Source: Nitrososphaerales archaeon
Lineage (GTDB): Archaea; Thermoproteota; Nitrososphaeria; Nitrososphaerales; Gagatemarchaeaceae
NCBI GenBank assembly: GCA_030039795.1
Contig: JASHUU010000007.1
Span: 1-51,896 of the forward strand
Length of the DNA stretch: 51,896 bases
Direction: 5' to 3'
Below are positions 23,290-30,554 of this stretch, piece by piece. Made by a program: the position numbers and the translations under genes. How positions within the stretch are numbered: position 1 is the first letter of the stretch; every line of letters starts with the position of its first letter. The notes beneath the pieces were generated by a model. The model made no database searches, was not told the origin of the DNA, and saw only the letters and a list, made by a program, of their open reading frames with translations.

Positions 23290-23413
23290 TGAGCCGACGA
23301 CACTCCGGTGACTGTGGCCTGTGTAGGCTGGACGGGTCAGCCAGGGCCGACCGCTACAGCCGGAAGCTTTTGGTCCTCTCTGCGAGGTCTACCAGGCTGA
23401 GCTACCGCGGGAC
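23290..23413 (-). ncRNA. Possible structured RNA with tRNA A-box-like 5' part
   Basis: On the minus strand CCCGCGG-TAGCTCAGCCTGGTAGA looks like a tRNA acceptor strand plus D arm, and a CTTAAG box sits about 26 nt before it. Downstream there is no TTCGA loop, no matching 3' acceptor strand and an imperfect D stem. Hairpins CCTC-GCAGA-GAGG and GGTCGG-CCCTGG-CTGACC follow. It could be a tRNA remnant, a split or intron-interrupted tRNA, or an unrelated RNA. The 3' limit is arbitrary. Confidence 0.25.
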
Positions 23414-23491
23414 TGATGGCTCGCGCGCCTGCAAGTTTCTTAAGCCTTGCTGAAACGGGAAAAGCAAAATACAAGAAGGTGGGCGGACGGA

Positions 23492-24370
23492 ATGTTGCAG
23501 TCTGGCGCAAGGCTCTCGGACTATCTGGCGCTGACAAAGCCGAAGATAATCCCGCTCCTCCTCCTCGCGTCCCTGGGGGCCGCGGTGGCCGCAGCGAGGG
23601 GCGTCCCGACGCTCTCCGTCATAGTCGGTCTACTGGTCGGAGGCTCGCTGGCCTCAGGAGGCGCGCTGGCCCTGAACAGCTACCTCGAGGTCGGGACAGA
23701 CTCGAAGATGAAGAGGACGAGGAACAGGCCTCTGCCGGCCGGGCGGATCGTCCCTCCCAGGCACGCCCTCTACCTCGGGCTCGGGCTGATAGCCGCCGGC
23801 GTCGTGGTGGCGGCACTCACAGTGGACGCGACCGCCGTCTTCTTCATAGCCCTCGGGGCCTTCGTCTACGTCCCGATCTACACCGTCATCCTGAAGCCGC
23901 GCACGAGCTGGAACATCGTCCTCGGAGGCTTCGCCGGGAGCTGCGCGGCGCTCGCGGGCTGGTACGCGGTCACCTCTGCGAACGCGCTCACGGGCTGGGT
24001 GCTCGCCGCCCTGGTCTTCGTGTGGACGCCGAGCCACTTCTGGTCTCTGGCGGTCCTCACAGAGCAGGACTACTCGAGCGTGGGGATCCCGATGCTCCCC
24101 TCGGTGGTAGGGCCTGAGGCCGCGACGAAGTACATAGTAGCGAACACGCTCCTGCTCATCCCTGTGAGCCTCCTGTTCGCCTTCTACTTGGCGGGCGTCG
24201 GGCTGGCCGTATACCTTGCAGTAGCTGTGGCCTTCGGAGCGGCGCTGCTGGGCACGAACATAAAGCTGTACAGGGACCCGTCGAAGGCCAATGCCTGGCT
24301 CGCCTTCAAATTCTCCAGCCCCTACCTGGCCGTCATCTTCGCCGCCGCTATGGTGGCCGTCGTAGTGTGA
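23492..24370 (+). CDS. ctaB: Protoheme IX farnesyltransferase (heme O synthase)
   Basis: Adds a farnesyl group to heme b, giving heme O for heme-copper oxidases; an integral membrane UbiA-family prenyltransferase of 292 residues with about nine spans. It opens with DYLALTKPKIIPLLLLAS. The first Asp-rich prenyl-diphosphate motif reads NSYLEVGTDSKMKRTRNRP, in which the usual DRDID has become EVGTD, keeping only the last Asp. The second loop has ILKPRTSWNIVLGGFAG and FVWTPSHFWSLA. ATG 23492 is chosen because an AAAATACAAG box lies about 26 nt upstream; the track start at 23447 gives a polar N-terminus. Its stop overlaps the start of thiI (GTGA). ctaA lies 2.2 kb downstream. Confidence 0.88.
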   Translation: MLQSGARLSDYLALTKPKIIPLLLLASLGAAVAAARGVPTLSVIVGLLVGGSLASGGALALNSYLEVGTDSKMKRTRNRPLPAGRIVPPRHALYLGLGLIAAGVVVAALTVDATAVFFIALGAFVYVPIYTVILKPRTSWNIVLGGFAGSCAALAGWYAVTSANALTGWVLAALVFVWTPSHFWSLAVLTEQDYSSVGIPMLPSVVGPEAATKYIVANTLLLIPVSLLFAFYLAGVGLAVYLAVAVAFGAALLGTNIKLYRDPSKANAWLAFKFSSPYLAVIFAAAMVAVVV

Positions 24371-25686
24371 CGGCCGGCCAGCAACCCTTTTCTTCCGTCC
24401 AGCCTGTCTGCCGGTCCTTGTCCCGGACCTTCGTCGTCCACTACTCGGAAGTGGCTCTCAAGGGGAAGAACAGGCCGGAGTTCGCTAGGGCCTTGACGAG
24501 GAACATCAAGAGGGCGCTCTGGGGGATGAACGCGACGGTGAGCCAGTCGGAGAGCCGGATCTTCGTCGAGGTTGACGACCGAGAGCAGGAGGTAGCCGAG
24601 AAGCTCTCTAGGGTGTTCGGAGTCTCGTGGTTCGCCCCTGCCTCATCCGTCCCGCCGGACTACGAGTCTGTGAGGGACGCGGCGCTGAGGTGCGCCGCTT
24701 CGCTGCCTGGCAGGACGTTCCGGATCAGCGCGAGGCGGAGCGACAAGTCCTTCCCCATGACCTCAGGCGAGCTCGACAGGACGCTGGGGTCCGAGGTCGT
24801 CGGGCTGACGGCCAGACCCGTGGACCTCTCCAGCCCTGACGCCACGATCCACGTCGACGTTCTGAGGCGGAGGGCCCTGGTCTACTCCGCCAGGACCAGG
24901 GGGCCGGGCGGGCTCCCTGTCGGGACCGCCGGGAGGACTATGCATCTCTTCTCAGGAGGGATAGACTCTCCCGTTGCGGCCTGGCTCCTGATGAAGAGGG
25001 GCTGCAGGCCGGTCTACCTCCACTTCCACGCCTCTCCTCCAGGGGAGGCCCCCATGGACGGGAAGGTCGCGAGGCTTGTGAAGGTCTTGGCGGGCTACTG
25101 CGGCAAGAGCACGCTGGTCCTGGTCCCGTTCGCCGAGTACCAGATCGCGACCATGGACGCCCCAGGGGAGCTCGAGCCCTCGCTCTTCAGAAGGTTCATG
25201 CGCATATCGGCCGAGGCCCTTGCGCCCGCCTTCAACGCCTCCGGCATATCGACGGGCGACTCTCTCTCCCAGGCGGCCTCCCAGACCCTCTGGAACATCA
25301 GGACCTTCGACGAGGGGTCCTCCCTGCCGGTCCTCAGGCCGCTGCTGACGTACGACAAGGAGGAGATAGTCAGCCTTGCCAGGGAGATAGGCACCTACGA
25401 GCTTTCGCTCGAGGAGTACAAGGACTGCTGCTCGATAGTGTCCAGGCACCCGAAGACGCGCGCCAAGGCAGCCACGGTGTCCGAGTTCGCGACCAGGCTA
25501 GCCTTCAGCGACTTCGCCTGGAAGTCCTTCGACCAGGGGACGCTCATTTCATATGACCCGGAGAGGCCGGAGCCGAAGGTCCTTCCGCTGGGCGACGCTC
25601 TTCGCCGGGCGGCGTCCAGGGACGCGGCTCCACGGCCCTTGGCGAGCCGGCAGGATGACGCGGGCCTTCGCAGCGGCAAGCCTTAG
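24367..25686 (+). CDS. thiI: tRNA 4-thiouridine sulfurtransferase ThiI
   Basis: Adenylates and thiolates U8 in tRNA, and in some organisms also takes part in thiazole synthesis. The 439-residue protein has an N-terminal ferredoxin-like region with VVHYSEVALKGKNRPEFARAL and a THUMP domain ending FRISARRSDKSFPMTSGEL. The PP-loop ATPase domain has the loop LFSGGIDSPVAAWLL (about residue 195) and GDSLSQAASQTLWN. No rhodanese domain follows, as usual for archaeal ThiI. The C-terminal 60 residues are Arg/Ala-rich and weakly conserved in appearance. The GTG at 24367 overlaps the ctaB stop, implying coupling; TTG 24418, just before TFVVHYSE, is an alternative start. Confidence 0.9.
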   Translation: MTAGQQPFSSVQPVCRSLSRTFVVHYSEVALKGKNRPEFARALTRNIKRALWGMNATVSQSESRIFVEVDDREQEVAEKLSRVFGVSWFAPASSVPPDYESVRDAALRCAASLPGRTFRISARRSDKSFPMTSGELDRTLGSEVVGLTARPVDLSSPDATIHVDVLRRRALVYSARTRGPGGLPVGTAGRTMHLFSGGIDSPVAAWLLMKRGCRPVYLHFHASPPGEAPMDGKVARLVKVLAGYCGKSTLVLVPFAEYQIATMDAPGELEPSLFRRFMRISAEALAPAFNASGISTGDSLSQAASQTLWNIRTFDEGSSLPVLRPLLTYDKEEIVSLAREIGTYELSLEEYKDCCSIVSRHPKTRAKAATVSEFATRLAFSDFAWKSFDQGTLISYDPERPEPKVLPLGDALRRAASRDAAPRPLASRQDDAGLRSGKP

Positions 25687-26061
25687 CTATGACTCAGGTT
25701 GCGAGGTAGCCTGGTCATGTTTCTCGGTCTCCCTTCTATCTTCCTCGTCCAGCACCGCCTTCCAGTTGCCCTCCGTGAAGGAGCCGTACTGCAGCTTCTC
25801 TTTCCCTAGAAGCTCCTCCGTGAAGGTAGGCTTCTCCTCAGGTCTTGACGGCAGAAAGAGAGATGTGATGAGCAGGGAGAACCCTACAACCGCGAACGCG
25901 GCGGCAGCGAAGAAGTAGTATAGCCCTAAGCTCGACGGGACCCCTCCGAACATGTCCTCCAGCACTGAAAACACAAGAGTGCTTGCAAAGGGGACAAGGA
26001 CCAGGGCAAGGCCGGTCCTCAATGCCTTCTGCCTGTAGAAGCGCCTTCGCAATCTCGCCAC
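25687..26061 (-). CDS. Two-span membrane protein, unknown
   Basis: A 124-residue protein with a basic N-terminus (ARLRRRFYRQK) and two hydrophobic spans, TGLALVLVPFASTLVFSVL and LGLYYFFAAAAFAVVGFSLLITSLF. A charged cytoplasm-type C-terminal tail follows (EEKPTFTEELLGKEK ... EEDRRETEKHDQ). No known domain. It starts with GTG at 26061. It converges on thiI, whose stop abuts it at 25686. No functional clue from context. Confidence 0.6.
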   Translation of the reverse strand: MARLRRRFYRQKALRTGLALVLVPFASTLVFSVLEDMFGGVPSSLGLYYFFAAAAFAVVGFSLLITSLFLPSRPEEKPTFTEELLGKEKLQYGSFTEGNWKAVLDEEDRRETEKHDQATSQPES

Positions 26062-26203
26062 CGTGCCATATTGAGGCGTCTCTCTAAAACGGATTGCGCC
26101 CTCAGGCTGTGTCGTGTGGTCCGGCCGCCCCGGCGGAAGCCTTGCAGAGGCAGCCGGCAGACAAAATTATAAGCAGGCGAGCCGGCGTCGTGCAAGGATT
26201 AAG

Positions 26204-26539
26204 ATGGAGAACGGCGTCACGCACGTCAACGGAAAGCAGTTCCAAGAGGAGGTCGTGAAGTCCGGCACGCCCGTTGTGGTGGACTTCTATGCCGACTGGT
26301 GCGGCCCCTGCAAGGCAATGGCCCCAGTCTTCGAGCAACTGTCGAAGGAGTACGACGGGAAGGTGAAGTTCGTGAAGGTCGACACGGACGACAACCAGGA
26401 GCTCGCGAGCCAGTTCGGGATAATGAGCATCCCGACGATGATGTTCTTCTCGAAGGGCAAGGTCGAGGACATCGTGGTCGGGGCGGTGCCTTCCACGGTC
26501 TTGAAGACCAAGCTAGACTCTCTCGTCAAGAGCCCGTAA
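26204..26539 (+). CDS. trxA: Thioredoxin
   Basis: A cytoplasmic disulfide reductase of 111 residues. The active site is WCGPCK at about residue 30, after PVVVDFYAD. The cis-proline is in SIPTMMFFSKGK, and the buried Asp precedes the active-site helix, so all features of a classic Trx are present. The ORF track begins at 26114, but the extra 30 residues are not thioredoxin-like. ATG 26204 is preceded by ACAAAATTATAAGC (26161-26174), a strong TATA about 35 nt upstream, leaving a short leader. ctaA follows 34 nt downstream with its own TATA, so the two are neighbours rather than a tight operon; Trx could serve oxidase or ctaA cysteine chemistry. Confidence 0.95.
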   Translation: MENGVTHVNGKQFQEEVVKSGTPVVVDFYADWCGPCKAMAPVFEQLSKEYDGKVKFVKVDTDDNQELASQFGIMSIPTMMFFSKGKVEDIVVGAVPSTVLKTKLDSLVKSP

Positions 26540-26573
26540 AACGCTTTTACGCTCACTCTTCGGCCGCTCCAAC

Positions 26574-27074
26574 GTGAACGGGAGAAACGCGCTGCTGGCT
26601 GCGAGCGTCGTCCTCCTCTTCGCCCTCCTCGTGGTGGGCGCGGCGGTGACGGCGGGAAACTTCGGCGAGGAGTGTGGAGTGAACATGTTCGAGCAAGACT
26701 GGCCGCTCTGCAACGGCCACCTGCTCCCTCCCTTGGTCCTAGGTCCGATAGTCGAATACTCCCATAGGATCCTGGCCTCTCTCTCGGCGCTCTTCCTTGT
26801 CCTCACCTCGGTGTCATTCTGGAGGGCCGAGCGGCCAAAGCCGAGCGAACGGAACCTCGTCTACGCGTCCACGGGCCTGATCTTCGTGGAGATAGGCGTC
26901 GGGGCTGCAGTGGTGAACACTTCACTCTCGGCGGCGGTCGTGACGTTGCACCAGGGGCTGGCCATCCTCATCTTCGGCCTTGCGGTCGCGGCCGCGGCCA
27001 GGGCCATGCAGAAGCGCGCGGACGGCGCGACGAAGGATGCGGGAAGCCGCCCTGCCCCCATGGTCGCGACGTAG
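26574..27074 (+). CDS. ctaA: Heme A synthase, compact four-helix archaeal form
   Basis: Oxidises the methyl group of heme O to give heme A for terminal oxidases. The 166-residue protein has four membrane spans (LLAASVVLLFALLVVGAAVT; ILASLSALFLVLTSVSFW; LVYASTGLIFVEIGVGAAVV; LHQGLAILIFGLAVAAAARA), half the usual eight. This is the compact form described for Aeropyrum pernix, thought to work as a dimer. Heme-ligand histidines are in EYSHRILASLS and VTLHQGLAIL, and the extracytoplasmic loop has CGVNMFEQDWPLCNGH with the conserved Cys pair. It starts with GTG at 26574; CTTTTACG lies about 26 nt upstream. With ctaB nearby it implies an aa3-type oxidase elsewhere in the genome. Confidence 0.88.
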   Translation: MNGRNALLAASVVLLFALLVVGAAVTAGNFGEECGVNMFEQDWPLCNGHLLPPLVLGPIVEYSHRILASLSALFLVLTSVSFWRAERPKPSERNLVYASTGLIFVEIGVGAAVVNTSLSAAVVTLHQGLAILIFGLAVAAAARAMQKRADGATKDAGSRPAPMVAT

Positions 27075-27125
27075 CACTCTCAGACCATAATCGGTTTATT
27101 ATCCCCTCTCAAGCACGACGACCGC

Positions 27126-28214
27126 TTGGATCTTGAGACCAGACTCTCCTATGTGAAGAACGTCGGAGAGGAGATCATCACGGAGGAAGAGCTCCGCACC
27201 CTGTTCGCGTCCAACGACCGCCCCACTGCATACGACGGCTTCGAGCCCAGCGGGCTCGCGCACATAGCCTTCGGGATCCTCAGGCCGCTCAACATCCAGG
27301 ACCTGCAGAAGGCGGGGGTCAGGTTCAAGCTCTGGATAGCGGACTGGTTCGCATGGCTCAACTCCAAGATGGGAGGAGACCTGGAAAGGATCCAGCAGGT
27401 GGGCGCCTACTTCACCGAGGTGTGGAAGGCCGCCGGGCTGGACATGGGGTCGGTCGAGGTCCTCTGGACCAGCGACGCGGTCAAGAGCGAAGACTACTGG
27501 AAGAGGGTGGTGCGGGTCGCGCAGAACGTCACCTTGGAGAGGAGCAGGAGGGCGATAAGCATCATGGGGAGGACATCGAAGGAGCTGGTCCAGACGTCCC
27601 AGCTCTTCTATCCGATGATGCAGGTATCGGACGTCTTCTGGCTCGACGTGGACATATGCCAGCTGGGCCTCGACCAAAGGAGGGCCAACATCCTGGCCCG
27701 AGAGGTCGCCAGGAAGCTAAGCTGGAAGGTCCCAGTGGCGGTGCATCACCACATGCTGATGGGGCTCCAGGGGTCGAAGCAGCCCGAGGGCTTCGACGAC
27801 GACGCTTCGGTTGACTCGGAGATCGCGAGCAAGATGAGCAAGAGCAGGCCCGAGACGTCCATCTTCGTCCACGACAGCACCGACGAGATAGCGAGGAAGG
27901 TCAACTCGGCGTACTGCCCTCCCAAGGTGACGGCAGGGAACCCGCTGATCGACTACGCGAGGTACATCATCTTCCGGAAGGTGAAGTCGTTCAGAGTGGA
28001 GCGGCCGGAGAAATACGGCGGGAACGCCGAGTTCTTCTCCTACCCTGAGCTCGAGAGGGAGTACATCGCGGGGAAACTCCACCCGTCTGACTTCAAGAGG
28101 GGGGTAGCGGAGTCACTCGACGAGATAATCAGGCCTGTCAGGGAACACTTCGAGAGGTCCCCGTCGGCTTCGAAGCTGTATCAGGCCGTCAAGGCCGGCG
28201 AGACAACCAGATAA
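27126..28214 (+). CDS. tyrS: Tyrosyl-tRNA synthetase
   Basis: Charges tRNA-Tyr. The 362-residue class I enzyme is of archaeal/eukaryotic type. The HIGH-like segment is FEPSGLAHIAFG at about residue 45. Tyrosine-binding residues lie in YPMMQVSDVFWLDVDICQLGLDQRR, and the KMSKS loop ASKMSKSRPETSIFVHD is at about 240. It starts with TTG at 27126. A GTTTATTATC box (27092-27101) is centred about 28 nt upstream, so the message is probably leaderless. No C-terminal S4 domain, as expected for archaea. The Mut7-C nuclease gene begins 25 nt after its stop and may be co-transcribed. Confidence 0.96.
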   Translation: MDLETRLSYVKNVGEEIITEEELRTLFASNDRPTAYDGFEPSGLAHIAFGILRPLNIQDLQKAGVRFKLWIADWFAWLNSKMGGDLERIQQVGAYFTEVWKAAGLDMGSVEVLWTSDAVKSEDYWKRVVRVAQNVTLERSRRAISIMGRTSKELVQTSQLFYPMMQVSDVFWLDVDICQLGLDQRRANILAREVARKLSWKVPVAVHHHMLMGLQGSKQPEGFDDDASVDSEIASKMSKSRPETSIFVHDSTDEIARKVNSAYCPPKVTAGNPLIDYARYIIFRKVKSFRVERPEKYGGNAEFFSYPELEREYIAGKLHPSDFKRGVAESLDEIIRPVREHFERSPSASKLYQAVKAGETTR

Positions 28215-28239
28215 CCCGGCGCGCGCCTGCAGCGGCGCC

Positions 28240-28977
28240 ATGCAGGTGAAGCTGGTGGCGGACGCGATGCTCGGCTCGACGGCCAGGAAGCTCAGGGCGT
28301 TCGGCTACGACACCGCCTACTTCAGGGAAGGAGACGACTCGAGCCTGGTGGAGCTCGCGCAGAGCGAAGGCCGCGTCCTGCTGACCGCCGACCGGGCGCT
28401 GCTCGCACGCGCGAAGGCCCGGGGAGTCCGGGCGGTCCTCGTCGACGGGCCGACCGAAGGAAGGAGGATGGAGCAGCTCAGGGACGCCATGGACGAGCTG
28501 GGGCTGATGGGAGGCAGAGGAGGCTCCAGGTGCTCGTCGTGCAACGGGCCGCTCGTGAAGCTGGACAGGAAGGAGGCCTTTGGGAGGGTCCCGGACCCGG
28601 TGGCAAGGCGGCACAGGCTGTTCTACAGGTGCGTGGACTGCGGGAAGGTCTACTGGAAGGGCGGCCACTGGAAAAAGTTAAGGTCGCTCGGCAGGCGCCT
28701 CGATTCGAAGCCCAGTGGAACTGTCACTCGAGGAAGGAAGGACCGCAGTCTCGCTGGCAAGGGAGGCTCTCGAAGCCCGCGTAGCAGGCAAGGCAAGCCC
28801 TTCCAGAGCGGGGCTCGCGCCCGTGTTCTCCGAGAAGAGGGGAGTATTCGTGACGCTCAACTTGGCCCGAGCCGCCGGCGAGAGGCTGAGGGGGTGCATC
28901 GGGTTTCCCTATCCGGTGAAGCAGCTCGCCGAGGGGATAGGGGAGGCGGCGGCGATGGCCGCGACCGAAGACCCTAG
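28240..28977 (+). CDS. Mut7-C family RNase (PIN-like) with out-of-family C-terminal extension
   Basis: A predicted nuclease. Residues 1-90 are a PIN-like fold with the acidic residues DAMLGSTARKLRAFGYDT and VLLTADRALL. Residues about 100-145 are a zinc ribbon, CSSCNGPLV ... YRCVDCGKVYWKGGHWKK. Family members end about here (150-165 residues), but this frame runs on to 245 residues as an Arg/Gly/Ser-rich tail. The tail overlaps the AMMECR1 gene by 263 bases in another frame. The stop has probably been lost, or a one-base error lies near GGAAAAAGTTAAGG (28671-28684), where an alternative frame stops at once. The likely functional part is 28240 to about 28690. RNA targets are unknown. Confidence 0.72.
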   Translation: MQVKLVADAMLGSTARKLRAFGYDTAYFREGDDSSLVELAQSEGRVLLTADRALLARAKARGVRAVLVDGPTEGRRMEQLRDAMDELGLMGGRGGSRCSSCNGPLVKLDRKEAFGRVPDPVARRHRLFYRCVDCGKVYWKGGHWKKLRSLGRRLDSKPSGTVTRGRKDRSLAGKGGSRSPRSRQGKPFQSGARARVLREEGSIRDAQLGPSRRREAEGVHRVSLSGEAARRGDRGGGGDGRDRRP

Positions 28978-29332
28978 GTTCGAGCCCGTGAGCGAAGGCG
29001 AGCTCCGCAGCATCGTGGTGGAGGTCAGCGTGCTCACGATTCCCAGGCGGCTGAACCCGAGTGATAGGAGGGGACTCCCGTCCAAGGTCGAGATAGGCAG
29101 GGATGGGCTGATCGTCTCGAACCGCTTTACGAGCGGGCTCCTGCTGCCTCAGGTCGCCACCGACTTCCGGATGGACGCCACCGAGTTCCTCTCTCAGGCG
29201 TGCATGAAGGCCGGACTGACGCCGGACTCCTGGCTCGACAAGGAGGTAGAGGTGGACACCTTCCAGGCGGACATATTCGCCGAGGTCGAGCCCTCGGGAG
29301 AAGTCAGGAGAGTGCGGCTGAGAGAGTCGTGA
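28715..29332 (+). CDS. AMMECR1 domain protein
   Basis: A 205-residue protein of the AMMECR1 family, which is conserved in archaea and eukaryotes and has no settled biochemical role. The signature LRGCIGFPYPVKQLAEG is at about residue 65. The conserved ATEDPRFEPVSEGEL, VEVSVLTIPRRL, GRDGLIV and LLLPQVATDF ... LSQACMKAGL blocks follow, so the protein is complete. The GTG at 28715 gives the family N-terminus (SLEEGRTAVSLAREAL). The start lies inside the extended frame of the Mut7-C gene, and a TTAAGG stretch 35 nt upstream may be its promoter. The glycosyltransferase begins two bases after its stop, forming an operon. Confidence 0.88.
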   Translation: MELSLEEGRTAVSLAREALEARVAGKASPSRAGLAPVFSEKRGVFVTLNLARAAGERLRGCIGFPYPVKQLAEGIGEAAAMAATEDPRFEPVSEGELRSIVVEVSVLTIPRRLNPSDRRGLPSKVEIGRDGLIVSNRFTSGLLLPQVATDFRMDATEFLSQACMKAGLTPDSWLDKEVEVDTFQADIFAEVEPSGEVRRVRLRES

Positions 29333-29333
29333 A

Positions 29334-30500
29334 TTGAGAGTCTACATCGGGTGCTTCGGCTCGGGGCTGGGGCACGCCAGCAGGATGCTCGAGGTCGCTG
29401 GCGAGCTGAGGTCCAGGGGGGCCGAGGTCAGGCTGTCCTCGTCGGAAGAGGCCGTGACCTTCACTCGCGGGCGCGGCTTCGAGTGCAACGATCTCCCCCT
29501 GGCTGACGTCACCTACTCCGGCGAGGGCGCGTTCTCCTTGCGCGCCACCCTCCGCGACTCCCCGAGGACGCTGACGCGCGCGGCGCAGCAGGTGGGGCTG
29601 GAGATCGAGAATATCGAGGCCTTCGGCGCCGACGCCGTCCTCAGCGACTCGGCCCTAGCCACGGCCGTGGCGGCGAGACTCCTCCGCGTGCCCACCTTCA
29701 CGGTCCTGAACCAGCTGAACTTCACCGGGCCCAATGGGAGCGAAGGCACGGACAGCAGGGTCATCGGGGCCGGGGTATCGGGCGTCCTCGGGAAGCTGTG
29801 GGAGCTGAGCGACAAAGTGTTCCTTCCAGACCTTCCTCCTCCTTACACGATAAGCGAGAGGAACCTCTGGGGGAGCGGCGTGGCGAACACCGAGTACGTC
29901 GGGTTCCTCACCCCGACCGACGCCCCCGGCCCTGACCCCCTGGAGGCAGAGATGCTAGGCGAGAAGCTCCCCCGGGTCTTCTGGCCGGTCTCGGGGCCGC
30001 CGGCAACCAGGGGGAGCTTCCTCAGCGCCGCGCTGGCCTCGGCTGCCGCCCTCTCGGACAGGTACCTCTTCGTCGTGACCGGCGGGGACCCCGCCTCCGA
30101 CCACCGACCCAGGAGGGTACCGGGCGGCTGGTTCTACGGCTGGTGCGACGCCCCCGGGCGCTACTTCAGGACCTGCGACGCCGTGGTGTCAAGGGCGGGG
30201 CACGTGACGATAGCCCAGAGCATCCTGTCGTCAAAGCCGTCCGTGCTCGTGCCTATACCAGGGCAGCCCGAACAGCAAGGCAACGCGGAGAAGGCCGCGA
30301 GGCTCGGCGTCTCGGTCGAAGTCAGGCAGGAGAGCCTCGGAGTGTCCAGGCTCCGAGAGGCGCTCGGCGACGTCCTTCGCGGGGGGTTCTCGGAGCGAGC
30401 CGCGGAGATCGGCTCCATTGCAAGGAGGTTCAACGCCAAGGCGAGCATCGCCGACGCGGTCGAGGCCGCGGCGCGCGGCCGGCACCGCACCGCTGCTTGA
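29334..30500 (+). CDS. MurG-like GT-B glycosyltransferase
   Basis: A predicted UDP-sugar-dependent transferase of 388 residues with a GT-B fold. The N-terminal domain begins RVYIGCFGSGLGHASRMLEVAGEL, with the Gly-rich loop typical of MurG and UGT-like enzymes. The C-terminal donor-binding region is CDAVVSRAGHVTIAQSILSSKPSVLVPIPGQPEQQGNAEKA, matching the sugar-nucleotide motif of family GT28. Archaeal relatives glycosylate lipids or polyisoprenols or make surface glycans; the acceptor cannot be read here. It starts with TTG one base after the AMMECR1 stop codon, so it is co-transcribed. It lies in the same window as uppS, whose product would be a lipid carrier. Confidence 0.82.
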   Translation: MRVYIGCFGSGLGHASRMLEVAGELRSRGAEVRLSSSEEAVTFTRGRGFECNDLPLADVTYSGEGAFSLRATLRDSPRTLTRAAQQVGLEIENIEAFGADAVLSDSALATAVAARLLRVPTFTVLNQLNFTGPNGSEGTDSRVIGAGVSGVLGKLWELSDKVFLPDLPPPYTISERNLWGSGVANTEYVGFLTPTDAPGPDPLEAEMLGEKLPRVFWPVSGPPATRGSFLSAALASAAALSDRYLFVVTGGDPASDHRPRRVPGGWFYGWCDAPGRYFRTCDAVVSRAGHVTIAQSILSSKPSVLVPIPGQPEQQGNAEKAARLGVSVEVRQESLGVSRLREALGDVLRGGFSERAAEIGSIARRFNAKASIADAVEAAARGRHRTAA

Positions 30501-30554
30501 CCCATCCGCGCTCCGCGTCACGCTTTTAGCGCCAGTCGGAGTGGCCCATCCGCC

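Noticed and set aside
28530-28784. 84-residue ORF within the Mut7-C gene
   Set aside because: Alternative frame of a conserved zinc-ribbon sequence; useful only as a hint of where the frame may have changed.
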